Positions 1 through 9,157 of a DNA stretch of 64,000 bases are shown here, piece by piece. The position numbers were made by a program, and so were the translations under genes. The stretch is from CAIJXB01 sp964455905. GTDB lineage: Bacteria; Chlamydiota; Chlamydiia; Chlamydiales; Rhabdochlamydiaceae. Location of the stretch: assembly GCA_964455905.1 (NCBI GenBank), contig CAYVYN010000005.1:137285-201284 (forward strand), read 5' to 3'. The notes beneath the pieces were generated by a model, which searched no databases, was not told the DNA's origin, and saw nothing but the letters and a program-made list of their open reading frames with translations. How positions within the stretch are numbered: the first letter of the stretch is position 1; each line of letters starts with the position of its first letter.

Positions 1-993
1 CCCGATAATTTTTGGAAAGGAGTTCTCGAAAGAGAACTTGAAAAAAGACAAGCAGCACAAAAAAAAGAAGATCAACCAGCACCTCTCCCCCCACAAGACA
101 AGTCTTCTGAAGGAACTGAAAAAACTACACCAATCGTTTCAGAAATTCCTGCCACCCCATCCCTAAGCTCGATTCCTCTTTTGGAAGAAAATGAAGTTTT
201 AGAAACTAAAAAAGAGGAAATACCTTTTTCAATGAAGGTATCTCCGCAAGAAGCTCCTCGAAAGAATATTTTAAGAGAAAAATTAGTCGAGGCTCAGAGA
301 CTGTGTCTCTCATCTGACAATCTCAAAACAAAAACTCAAATACTCCGGAGCCTCACATCAGCCTCTGAAGGTACATTAGACCTCGTAATCTCAACTCTAA
401 AAAAGGGAATAGCTGATCCTGAAATCATAACAGGACTACTCTCTTCAGAAGGTGAACGCGAATTACTCCTCGATGCCCTTCAAGAAGAAAACCCAGGGCC
501 TACCCTTACTAAAGTTTTAAATGCCTCGGCCAACAGCATAAACCTCGCAAAAAAAGCAAAAGGCTTAGGACTTCAATATAAACTATTTTTAGATATTCCT
601 GAAATAAACATCCCATTAGCAAGCAAAGCCTTGGATAAAGGTATTCTTCTTCCTGGATGTTTAAAAGCTTTAATGAGAGCCCCTCTACATAACTTATCGC
701 TCGTGGCTAAAGCTATAGAATACTACAACTACGATGGTCAGTCTAGTCAAGTACTAGAAACCGTTGCAGGCCTTGATTTCTTAGAGGCAAAAAAAATTGC
801 AGAAAGAGCGAAAACAGCTAAAAACATGACCGAGCTCGAAGAAGCACTCAAAGACCCCCTAAAAGAGAAAAAAAATGAGGCTATAAAAAAAGTAAGCGTC
901 TTGGGTGTAAATCGAATTCAGCAAAGCGTCGTTGAGGCTAAAAACTTTTTAAAAACCGAAACTAAAAATCTTCTAAATAGGGTAAAAAAATGA
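1..993 (+). CDS. Helical-repeat protein, C-terminal part (5' end outside window)
   Basis: The frame is open from the first base, so the gene starts upstream of the window and only about 330 C-terminal residues are visible. A charged, glutamine- and proline-rich linker covers about residues 10-60. After it comes a helical region whose units resemble those of the large protein that follows: compare 'FLDIPEINIPLASKALDKG' and 'LMRAPLHNLSLVAKAIEYY' here with 'SLAPLDNLYLFKLAIEKK' in the next protein. I infer an alpha-solenoid binding protein encoded next to its paralogue. No catalytic motif, signal peptide or membrane segment is seen in the visible part. The stop codon overlaps the start of a small lipoprotein gene (ATGA), which suggests translational coupling. 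The function is not recognised; scaffold or secreted effector are guesses. Confidence 0.8.
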   Translation, partial: PDNFWKGVLERELEKRQAAQKKEDQPAPLPPQDKSSEGTEKTTPIVSEIPATPSLSSIPLLEENEVLETKKEEIPFSMKVSPQEAPRKNILREKLVEAQRLCLSSDNLKTKTQILRSLTSASEGTLDLVISTLKKGIADPEIITGLLSSEGERELLLDALQEENPGPTLTKVLNASANSINLAKKAKGLGLQYKLFLDIPEINIPLASKALDKGILLPGCLKALMRAPLHNLSLVAKAIEYYNYDGQSSQVLETVAGLDFLEAKKIAERAKTAKNMTELEEALKDPLKEKKNEAIKKVSVLGVNRIQQSVVEAKNFLKTETKNLLNRVKK

Positions 994-1169
994 AAAAACT
1001 AAGCACACTTACCCTTTTATTTTTTGTACTCTCTGCAACATCTTGCCAAGAAAAAAAAAACGTTTCATTTTCACCTCAAAACAATGAATCTTTTATGAGC
1101 AAACGCCCTAAAGTCGTGATTATCCAGGCTGATGAATTCAACAAACAAGAAGTTAATACAAATAAATAA
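990..1169 (+). CDS. Small lipoprotein, 59 aa
   Basis: The ATG overlaps the stop codon of the upstream helical-repeat gene by 4 bases (ATGA). The product has a positively charged start (MKKLSTL), a hydrophobic core and a lipobox-like LSATSC, with the lipidated Cys predicted at residue 19. A short hydrophilic tail of about 40 residues follows. This is a plausible type II signal peptide, so the mature peptide would be anchored in the inner or outer membrane. It sits between two solenoid-protein genes on the same strand, so it may be part of the same transcription unit. I do not recognise the family. The lipobox and the coupled start are the grounds for calling it; its small size keeps confidence moderate. 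Confidence 0.6.
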   Translation: MKKLSTLTLLFFVLSATSCQEKKNVSFSPQNNESFMSKRPKVVIIQADEFNKQEVNTNK

Positions 1170-1184
1170 CCCTACGGTTTGAAT

Positions 1185-4100
1185 ATGGCAGACATAAAAA
1201 TACGAACAAACCCTGAAGTCGTTTCTTTGGAGCGCATTGCTAAAGAAAAAGGAGTGGACCCAAGCGTTATTTTAAAGACAGTCGAAGAGCACATCAAGTT
1301 TCTTCCGGAGAACCTTACTATTCAAGTTGTTGGAGACTCCTGCGAATCACTAAAAGCAAAAATCATAGAACAAAAAGAAATAATTCAAAAAGAAAATAAA
1401 AACGCAGATAAAGCGTGTTGGAACGTTTTTGAAAGAGTAATCACAAAATATTTAAGCGCACGTAAAATAGATTATTTGGATGATATTTATCAGTTAATCA
1501 ATAACTTAGAAAAAAAACCTTCCGACAATGCTAGAGCGATACAAAGTCACATTCTAAAACTTAACAGCCATATCAATAACCCAGGTCTTCTTTCTATTTT
1601 CTATAAATCTTATCATAGAGGTCGTATAAAACACTTAAGCTGGCAATCTCTGGATTTTCAAAACTTTAAACTAAATGAATTTGAAGACCTAACAAGCGCT
1701 CTTCGGTCTTTAAAAAGTGAGAACCCTGGTCTTACCCTTGAAATCAATAAAATAAATACTCTCTTAAATAAGCAATTAGAAGGCTTGATAAAACGAGCCG
1801 AGTTACAGGGAAAAGTACCAACACAAAATCTCAAAAATGCTATTTCTGCTATTCCTGATAGTGACATAGTGGTTTTAGATCTTTTACTTATGGCGATAAA
1901 AAACAAGTGTCCTCTAACCCCTGAAATTATAAAAGCACTATCTCTCGCTCCCCTAGATAACCTATATCTTTTTAAACTCGCAATCGAAAAAAAACAACTT
2001 AGTATTCCTCTTATCGAGGCTATCTCGTATATAAAAACAAGCGAATCCGACAAGCTAAAACTTTTTGAGACAGCTATACGAGCAAACATTCTGACCTCCC
2101 CAAAAGACGTAAAAACATTAAGCGCAGTAACTGGTGATGAAAGTATACGCCTTCTTATTTTAGGTATCGAAAAAGAATTAGGAAAAGATATTTGCTATAA
2201 AATTTTATTAAAAGTTCCTGAGAGTAAAATACCTCTTTTTACTTTAGCAATTCAAAAAAACCTTGGAAGAAATGAAAATATTTTATGGTTACTTTTAGAT
2301 ACATCCGAAAAGAAAATAAAATTCATCAGATTTGGAATAAATAGTTTATTAGGCGTTAGTGAGGAAATCATAGAAAAACTTCAAAAAGTTCCAGCTGAAA
2401 AAGAACTACTTTTTAAGTTTGCGATTAGAAACAACTATACATTGACAGAAACCCTATATAAAACTCTTAGAGAACTTCCTGAAAGTAAAATCTCTCTTTT
2501 TGAAAACGCTTTAATCAAGAAAATTCCTGTAGAAATTCTACTTGACGATCTTTTAAAGCTCCCTACCACAAAACCGAATCTTATAAGTCTTGTTTTGCTA
2601 GCTATACAAAAAGGAGTTAATAACGTAGATGCCTTGCGACTACTCACAAAAATACCAGAGGATAAAATAGCTGTTATATCCAAAGCTGTGAATCATTTCA
2701 GAGGTAATGATCTAAGCATCCTAACAGCACTTTTAGCCATTCCTTCGGAAAGAAAGGATTTGCTTGATTTAGTGTCTATAGCAATAGAAAAAGACTACCT
2801 TGAAGATACCGACACCCTAAAAACCTTTTTAGACATACCTAAAGAAAACATTGATATCATTCCACTTTTAATCTCTGCTTTTGAAAAAAATGCAAATGCA
2901 GATGTCGTAACTACTCTAATGGAAAAGTTTTCTCCAAATACAAAACAACTGTTTCAAAAAGCCATAGATCACAACTTAATCCAAAATGAAGAAGTGATGT
3001 CTCATCTTTTTAGAGTGTCAGAAGATAATAAACACCTTATTGACATTCTTTTGTTAAGTATAGAAAAAGGGATTGCCTCTAGTCCTAATCTTATAGCATC
3101 TTTTTTGGAGATTCCTAAAAATAGAGACGACCTGATTAGTATTGTAGGACTGTATCTAAGCAAAGAGGGTACTGCAAACACAGAACTACTAGAAACAATT
3201 TTAAAAACACCCGAAAGTAGAATAGGTCTTCTCCCTCTTATAAAATCAAGCCTGGAAAAGGGTTTAAACAGCACTTTTATCAATTCATTAATCGCTGAAT
3301 ACTCACCAAATAAAACTGCTCTCTTTAATCTAGCGGTAGCAAATGGATTTGCTGATAATGCTACTATCATGAAAGAGCTTTTAGAAATTGAAAAGAACAA
3401 AAAAGGGCTGATCCCTCTTATAACACTCGCTCTACAAAAACAGACAAAAGAAGAAATTATTTTAAATATCCTTTCAAAAACACCGACTTCTAAAATAGAA
3501 CTCTTTAGCTTAGCCATTGAAAAAGACTTAGGAAACGAAAAAACGATTATGGAAAAGCTAGAGTCTATTCCAAACGATAAAATAGTACTCTTTTTACTAG
3601 CCTTGCACGATGAGAACCTCTCTAATCAAGAATTCATTCTAAAACTTGCTCAGAGTATAGATAGCTCTCAAATAAATTGCGTGCGCAATCTACTTGAAAA
3701 ACACTGGATAAAAAACATTTCCCAGTTAGAAAAAATACTAGAAGCTTCGGAAGCAAGCACAACTCTTATAGATTTGGTGTTGGAAAACGACCTCACCCCT
3801 TGTGTAACACCTATTTTATTAGCTAATAACAATGAAAAAAAACTAGAAACGATGCTACTTGCTTTTAGAAAATTCATAGAAGAAATAGATGCAATCATAG
3901 CAGATCAGTCTATGCCCAAAGAATGGAACTTTTTACCTTTTTCTAAATCAAAAAATTCAGGAGAAGAAGGCGCATTACTTGATCAAGAATTAAAAACGCT
4001 CTTAATGACCTTATCTTTCATTAAAGAATCAACTGAAGACGAGCTAGAAAGCCTCTCTAAAGCGCTTCAAACGGAAGCTCTAGTCGAAGTGAAAAACAGC

Positions 4101-5789
4101 CTTACGCAGCTTGCACCAAAAGCCTATATCGCTTTAAAAGAGCAGGCAGCATTACAAGAAGCACGTCACAATCTCTATAAATTATTAAAAGAAAAAAGCC
4201 TAAGTATAGATCTTAATATTTCCAATGAAATTAAAAAAGCATCTTCTGAGCAAATTCAGGCTCTTACTAAAAGTACTAATTTACTTGGGACAAAGATTTC
4301 CAAAGAAAATTTCGATTGCCTTTTAGCTACAATACTCTCCATACCTAAAAGCCAAAACGTTATCAAAAATACCGACAATATCCTTAGCTTCATAAATACA
4401 GCTATAGCTAAAGGTTTTAGGTCAGAAAAAATCGTCAACAAACTGCTTTCTTCCTACCCAAGAACCTTTAGCCTAATAAGAATTTTGCTAGAAAACAATC
4501 TTCTTAAAAGCGAAGAAAACATTATAAAAGCAATCAATTCCCCTGTAGAAACATGCAATCTGCTAATAGAAATTGTCAGCAAAAATCTAGATTTATCCGA
4601 AGGCCTGGTGAATCAAATTATACTAAATAGTGATAAATTAGATGCTATTAGTTTGTGTAGACTAGCACTAAAAAAAGTAGATGCCAGCACAAATAAAAGC
4701 AACGCAGAAAAATCAATGAAACTTATTTTAAATGCAGCTATAGAAAAAATACCAAGATTATTTTCTATTTTAAATACAAATGAGTCCTTAGATAACGATG
4801 TGCTCAAACTGGAAGCCGTTTATAAAGCTGAGAGCCTTCCAAGAGAAGACTTCTCTATAAAAATGCCAAACAGAAGTAGAGACCTGGGGAGAATTCCTAT
4901 GCGCATTTTGGATGGTCTTATCGATAATGAAGCAATAAAAAACCAGATAATTATATTGAACATACTACTATCTGGATTGGAAAGATTACCCGAAGGTACC
5001 GAACCTGATCTTTTGGAAAAAATCACCCTAAAACTTTTAGAAAAAATAGAGAGTGTAGAACTTACCAACTTCACAGAAAATCTCCTAGGTCTAATAAGCT
5101 CCCTTTTGGAAACCTCTCCAAAACCTATTCAAACAATTGAAAACCTCTTAAAAGCTTCAGATACTACGTTAGAAATTATTCTACTAGCATCAAAGAAAAA
5201 ACTTTCAGATCCCCGTATGATAGACTCTCTTCTATCTAACATAAAAAACCTAACACCGGCTCAAATAAACACTCTAAAAGTCTTTTTAAACGCCTCAAGC
5301 GAATGGACAACAGCGGATTTTACAAATGTATTGGCTAAATTGGCTTTAAGCGAAGACTCAAAAGCAAATCTCATCAAACAAGTGTCTTATAAAAAAGCAG
5401 AATTATCCATTCTAATAGATATGTTAGATGCTGAAGAAAGCCAGCTAAATTTAATTGATGCAATGTTAAAACACGAAGAAAGCTCTAAGATACCGAAGTT
5501 TTTAGCTATTATATCTGATATTTTATCTGCTTCCACAGATAGCGCAGAAATAACTTTAAAAGTTTTACCCTTTTTACCGAAAGAGTCTGGAAAGTTTTTT
5601 TCAAATATTAATCGCATTTTAATAGATAAGAACAAACAAAGAGAAGCTCGTATTTTTTTAAGACAGCAACAAGCATCTAATCCAGAGTTCCTTTCAACTA
5701 TTGAAAAAACAGCAGCTTCTGCCAGTGAAGCAGCAAAATCTGCAGCTGAAGAATTAAAGCGAAAAGTAAAAGGTCTATTTCCCTTTTAA
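1185..5789 (+). CDS. Giant alpha-solenoid repeat protein, 1534 aa
   Basis: I chose ATG at 1185 over an in-frame TTG at 1179; neither has a good Shine-Dalgarno. From roughly residue 250 to 860 the protein consists of about twenty units of 28-32 residues with a loose consensus L-x-I-P-E-x-K-I-x-L-F-x-L-A-I-E-K, for example 'LKVPESKIPLFTLAIQKN' and 'SKTPTSKIELFSLAIEKD'. Each unit looks like a helical hairpin, so the whole should form a long superhelix. Weaker units recur at about residues 1045-1150 and 1290-1400. The extreme C-terminus is an Ala/Ser/Lys-rich helix. No signal peptide or membrane segment is seen. It lies directly downstream of a related repeat gene and a small lipoprotein gene. 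The family is unknown to me. A protein-binding scaffold or a type III secreted effector would fit, but nothing in the sequence proves either. Confidence 0.9.
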   Translation: MADIKIRTNPEVVSLERIAKEKGVDPSVILKTVEEHIKFLPENLTIQVVGDSCESLKAKIIEQKEIIQKENKNADKACWNVFERVITKYLSARKIDYLDDIYQLINNLEKKPSDNARAIQSHILKLNSHINNPGLLSIFYKSYHRGRIKHLSWQSLDFQNFKLNEFEDLTSALRSLKSENPGLTLEINKINTLLNKQLEGLIKRAELQGKVPTQNLKNAISAIPDSDIVVLDLLLMAIKNKCPLTPEIIKALSLAPLDNLYLFKLAIEKKQLSIPLIEAISYIKTSESDKLKLFETAIRANILTSPKDVKTLSAVTGDESIRLLILGIEKELGKDICYKILLKVPESKIPLFTLAIQKNLGRNENILWLLLDTSEKKIKFIRFGINSLLGVSEEIIEKLQKVPAEKELLFKFAIRNNYTLTETLYKTLRELPESKISLFENALIKKIPVEILLDDLLKLPTTKPNLISLVLLAIQKGVNNVDALRLLTKIPEDKIAVISKAVNHFRGNDLSILTALLAIPSERKDLLDLVSIAIEKDYLEDTDTLKTFLDIPKENIDIIPLLISAFEKNANADVVTTLMEKFSPNTKQLFQKAIDHNLIQNEEVMSHLFRVSEDNKHLIDILLLSIEKGIASSPNLIASFLEIPKNRDDLISIVGLYLSKEGTANTELLETILKTPESRIGLLPLIKSSLEKGLNSTFINSLIAEYSPNKTALFNLAVANGFADNATIMKELLEIEKNKKGLIPLITLALQKQTKEEIILNILSKTPTSKIELFSLAIEKDLGNEKTIMEKLESIPNDKIVLFLLALHDENLSNQEFILKLAQSIDSSQINCVRNLLEKHWIKNISQLEKILEASEASTTLIDLVLENDLTPCVTPILLANNNEKKLETMLLAFRKFIEEIDAIIADQSMPKEWNFLPFSKSKNSGEEGALLDQELKTLLMTLSFIKESTEDELESLSKALQTEALVEVKNSLTQLAPKAYIALKEQAALQEARHNLYKLLKEKSLSIDLNISNEIKKASSEQIQALTKSTNLLGTKISKENFDCLLATILSIPKSQNVIKNTDNILSFINTAIAKGFRSEKIVNKLLSSYPRTFSLIRILLENNLLKSEENIIKAINSPVETCNLLIEIVSKNLDLSEGLVNQIILNSDKLDAISLCRLALKKVDASTNKSNAEKSMKLILNAAIEKIPRLFSILNTNESLDNDVLKLEAVYKAESLPREDFSIKMPNRSRDLGRIPMRILDGLIDNEAIKNQIIILNILLSGLERLPEGTEPDLLEKITLKLLEKIESVELTNFTENLLGLISSLLETSPKPIQTIENLLKASDTTLEIILLASKKKLSDPRMIDSLLSNIKNLTPAQINTLKVFLNASSEWTTADFTNVLAKLALSEDSKANLIKQVSYKKAELSILIDMLDAEESQLNLIDAMLKHEESSKIPKFLAIISDILSASTDSAEITLKVLPFLPKESGKFFSNINRILIDKNKQREARIFLRQQQASNPEFLSTIEKTAASASEAAKSAAEELKRKVKGLFPF

Positions 5790-5801
5790 AAAGGACAAGG
5801 A

Positions 5802-5837
5802 ATCCTTGTGAAGAAAATGCTTTTTCTCCACAAGGAT
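5802..5837. terminator. Hairpin between convergent genes (bidirectional terminator)
   Basis: A 9-base inverted repeat (atccttgtg / cacaaggat) continues inward as AGAAAA / TTTTTCT around a 3-base loop. It lies in the 54-base gap between the stop codons of two convergent genes (5789 and 5844). A T-rich run follows it on the minus strand. It most likely terminates both transcripts. Confidence 0.6.
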
Positions 5838-5843
5838 ATAACT

Positions 5844-7196
5844 TTAGTCTAATACGCCACTTTTTTGTACGATAATTGCAAAAACAGAAATAGGCACGAC
5901 ATATCGTATAAAAATAAGCCAAACAGTCCAAGCCCACTTCCAAGAGCTGCCGGCAATAAATTCTTGCCAAACAACATTCTTATCCATGCGCCAGCCCACA
6001 AAAAAAGCAGTCAACCAGCCACCAACGGGAAGTAACCAAACGGTTACTAAATGATCCATCGTAGAAAGAAAATCCATACCATAAATAAGCTGCCAAGAAT
6101 CTAAAATCGAAGTTTTCGCAAAGCAACTAGGAAGTCCAAATAAAAAAGCAGCTATTCCAACAGCCACTGCCGCTTTTGTCCTTTGCCACTCATACATATC
6201 TATTAAAGTAGCTGCCACCACTTCAATAAGCGGCACTGCAGATGTCAATGCACAAAAGAAAAGCAATACGAAGAAAATACTCGATAAAATTAAGGAACCC
6301 GGTAATTGATCAAAAAGATATGGCAAAGTTTGAAACACAAGTCCATATCCGCCTTGAGATGGAAAATCGAAGGTAAACAAAACAGGAAAAATGCTTAAGC
6401 CTGCCAAGATAGCTACAAAAATAATCATAGAACCGATGATTACGCCCATCTTAGGAATGTCTTCTGATTTTTGCATATAACTACCGTATGTAATCATGAT
6501 ACCCTGGCCCAAACTCAATGTAAAAAAAGCAAGACCAAGAGCCTCTAAAACGCTAGTCCACTTAAATGTGGTTAAGTCAGGATAAAACATAAAAGTAACT
6601 GCTTTGCCGAAACCAGAAAGACTCATAGAATAAAAAAATAGGCAAAGCAAAATCACTAAAAGAGCTTTTGTCATCATTTTACTCCACTGCTCAATCCCCT
6701 TTCTCACTCCGCTTACTACGATACTCACAGTAATCAGTGTAAAAAGACCATGCCAGAACATAGAAATAAATCCAGAGGAGGATAGTGTTTCGAAAATACT
6801 GCCGACTTCTTGTGCGCTTTTCCCTTTAAAGATTCCAGTTAAAGACATTAAAGAATAACTCATGCACCAACCAGCAATGACGCTATAGTAAGACATAATC
6901 AAAAATGAAGCTAAAACAGCAATCCAGCCGACCGATTTCCACTTGGAGGAAATACCCCTACCAGTAAAAGCTCCCACTGCAGATAACTGAGCATGCCTTC
7001 CCAAAACAAGTTCTCCCATAAATAAAGGAATACCGACTAATAGCACGCAAAGAAAGTAAGCCAAAATAAAAAGGCCCCCACCTTCCTTACCTACCGTATA
7101 AGGAAACTTCCAAAGAACCCCAAGACCTATCGCAGAACCTGCTGCAGCAAAAACAAACCCTAATCTAGAGCTCCAATGCTCTCTTAATTGACTCAT
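5844..7196 (-). CDS. Sodium-dependent amino-acid/neurotransmitter-type (NSS/SNF) transporter
   Basis: This 450-residue polytopic membrane protein starts with the family signature around 'AAAGSAIGLGVLWKFPY', the unwound TM1 region that binds sodium and substrate in LeuT-fold transporters, followed by about eleven hydrophobic segments. The length fits bacterial NSS proteins of the Tyt1/MhsT type, which import amino acids with sodium. Chlamydiae take many amino acids from the host cell, so a nutritional role is reasonable; the substrate cannot be read from the sequence. The gene converges on the giant repeat-protein gene and is divergent from uvrC, with about 105 bases in between that must hold both promoters. 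Confidence 0.92.
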   Translation of the reverse strand: MSQLREHWSSRLGFVFAAAGSAIGLGVLWKFPYTVGKEGGGLFILAYFLCVLLVGIPLFMGELVLGRHAQLSAVGAFTGRGISSKWKSVGWIAVLASFLIMSYYSVIAGWCMSYSLMSLTGIFKGKSAQEVGSIFETLSSSGFISMFWHGLFTLITVSIVVSGVRKGIEQWSKMMTKALLVILLCLFFYSMSLSGFGKAVTFMFYPDLTTFKWTSVLEALGLAFFTLSLGQGIMITYGSYMQKSEDIPKMGVIIGSMIIFVAILAGLSIFPVLFTFDFPSQGGYGLVFQTLPYLFDQLPGSLILSSIFFVLLFFCALTSAVPLIEVVAATLIDMYEWQRTKAAVAVGIAAFLFGLPSCFAKTSILDSWQLIYGMDFLSTMDHLVTVWLLPVGGWLTAFFVGWRMDKNVVWQEFIAGSSWKWAWTVWLIFIRYVVPISVFAIIVQKSGVLD

Positions 7197-7301
7197 AAAA
7201 ATCCTTTGAGACTTTTTTTCCTATTCTATTTTAAAGCTTAAAAAGGAATCTTCTTGTAAACTAGGGTTTAAAGTCAAGAGAACCTTATTTCACGTGAATA
7301 A

Positions 7302-9134
7302 ATGGCCCCATTTAATCCAGCGCTCTTAGAGAACTATCCCCTAGATCCGGGAGTGTATCTCATGAAAGACAAACACAATATTGTGATCTATGTAGGTAAG
7401 GCCTCTTGCTTAAAAAAAAGACTAAAACAGTATTTCATAGAAGGCAGTGACACTAGGGCAACAATCCCGCTGCTACGTAAAGAGCTCTCTGCAATTGACA
7501 CTGTAATAGTTCCGACAGAAAAAGAAGCCCTTCTTTTAGAAAACACACTTATCAAGCAGCATCAACCAAAATTCAACATCCTTCTAAAAGATGATAAAAC
7601 GTACATCAGTCTTTCTATTAACAAAACAGAGACCTGGCCTAGATTACGATGGAACCGTTTTAAACAAAAACCAAAAGATGGTTCTTTACATTTTGGGCCC
7701 TACACAAGTGCTAAAGCAGCAAGAGATACTTTTGAACTGATTAGTCGGCTATTTCCATTAAGACAATGTTCAGATGAAGAACTTAAAAGAAGGACACGCC
7801 CATGCATGCTTTATGACATCAAACGATGTTTAGGCCCCTGCATGCAAAAATGTCAAAAAGAAGAATATGCGATCCATGTACAAGCAACTATAGACTTCTT
7901 ACAAGGCAAAAGTGAAAAACTTTGTAAAGCTCTTGAAGAAGAAATGTTAAAAGCCTCTGAAAATCTAGAATTTGAAAAAGCAGCAGCCATTCTTAAAACC
8001 CTCCGACAAGTTGAACATGTAACAAAAACTCCAGCCCTCATCCAATCAAAGTGCACAGAAAATAACACCGATATTTTGGGATATTACCGAGAAGCTGATA
8101 AAATACTTTTACTCCGAATGATTTTTAGAAACACAACCCTCATTGGATCCAAAACGTTTTTTTTCGAAAACACTTTAGAAGAGAAGGAAGAGCTGCTTTC
8201 TTCTTTTATTCTACAAGAATATGAAAAAGAGCTGCCACCAGAAGAACTTTACCTTCCATTCCCCTTAGACAATAAAGACAGCGTTCTATCTATTTTAGAA
8301 GAAAAACATAAAAAAAAAATAAGCTGTGCTGTGCCCAAAAAAGGAGAAAAAAAAGATCTCTTAGAGTTGGCAAATAAAAACGCAAAAGCTGCCTTTTTAC
8401 AAAAAAACACAGAAAAAAACGCACTCGAAGAAATTCTTTATCAGTTACAAAATGTCCTAAATCTTTCAAGATATCCAAGAAAAATAGAGTGTTTTGACAC
8501 ATCAAGCCTATCTGGAACAAGCCTTGTAGCTGCGACCACTGTTTTTATAGACGGCAAGTTGGAACCTAAAAAAGGCAGACTCTATCACATCAAAAATATT
8601 CATAAATCTGACGACTATGCAGCATTACATCAGGCTTTAACAAGAAGGTTGCTCCAAGCTAAAGTCGATGAAGATTTTCCTGATCTTATTTTGATTGACG
8701 GAGGAAAAGGACAGCTCTCACGAGCTCTTGAAGTTTTAACGGAACTAGATCTTATCCATATTGATGTAATTTCACTTGTTAAAGAGAACGCAAGGCATGA
8801 TAAAGGTCTTACAGCAGAAAAGGTTTTTATTCCGGGAGTCAAAGAAGCCATAGGATTCCCGGCACATTCTCCGCTTCTATTTTTCCTGCAGAAAATACGT
8901 GATACTGTTCATGCTAAAGCAATTGCTTTCCACAAAAAAACAAGAGCAAAAAAAACAATTCAAAGCGCTCTAGATGATGTGCCTGGGATTGGCCCCATCA
9001 AAAAGAAAAAACTACTTCAACACTTTGGCAGTCTTCAAAGTATTTTAAACACACCCTTAGAAGATAGCCCCAAAAACGCAGGATTTTCACTAAAAGACGT
9101 AGAAAAAGTACAAAATCATTTTAAAAACAAATAA
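7302..9134 (+). CDS. uvrC: Excinuclease ABC subunit C
   Basis: UvrC makes both incisions around DNA lesions after UvrA/UvrB loading. The 610-residue length is typical. Visible in order: N-terminal GIY-YIG nuclease (GVYLMKD at 17-23, IYVGKA near residues 29-34, Arg40); Cys-containing block around 'RPCMLYDIKRCLGPCMQKC'; UVR UvrB-binding motif near residues 205-240; the RNase H-like second nuclease with 'ECFDTSSLSG' (Asp near 398) and 'LIDGGKGQL' (Asp near 465); and C-terminal HhH motifs (DDVPGIGPIKKKKLL) for DNA binding. The ATG at 7302 leaves the GIY-YIG domain at the expected distance from the N-terminus. It is monocistronic here, divergent from the NSS transporter and convergent with the large nucleotidyltransferase-motif gene. 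Confidence 0.97.
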   Translation: MAPFNPALLENYPLDPGVYLMKDKHNIVIYVGKASCLKKRLKQYFIEGSDTRATIPLLRKELSAIDTVIVPTEKEALLLENTLIKQHQPKFNILLKDDKTYISLSINKTETWPRLRWNRFKQKPKDGSLHFGPYTSAKAARDTFELISRLFPLRQCSDEELKRRTRPCMLYDIKRCLGPCMQKCQKEEYAIHVQATIDFLQGKSEKLCKALEEEMLKASENLEFEKAAAILKTLRQVEHVTKTPALIQSKCTENNTDILGYYREADKILLLRMIFRNTTLIGSKTFFFENTLEEKEELLSSFILQEYEKELPPEELYLPFPLDNKDSVLSILEEKHKKKISCAVPKKGEKKDLLELANKNAKAAFLQKNTEKNALEEILYQLQNVLNLSRYPRKIECFDTSSLSGTSLVAATTVFIDGKLEPKKGRLYHIKNIHKSDDYAALHQALTRRLLQAKVDEDFPDLILIDGGKGQLSRALEVLTELDLIHIDVISLVKENARHDKGLTAEKVFIPGVKEAIGFPAHSPLLFFLQKIRDTVHAKAIAFHKKTRAKKTIQSALDDVPGIGPIKKKKLLQHFGSLQSILNTPLEDSPKNAGFSLKDVEKVQNHFKNK

Positions 9135-9157
9135 TTTTAGTCTTGAGGTTTAAGTTC

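Noticed and set aside
1658..5635. Several minus-strand open frames inside the giant repeat gene
   Set aside because: They are antisense to a continuous repeat-bearing frame and lack ribosome sites or domains.
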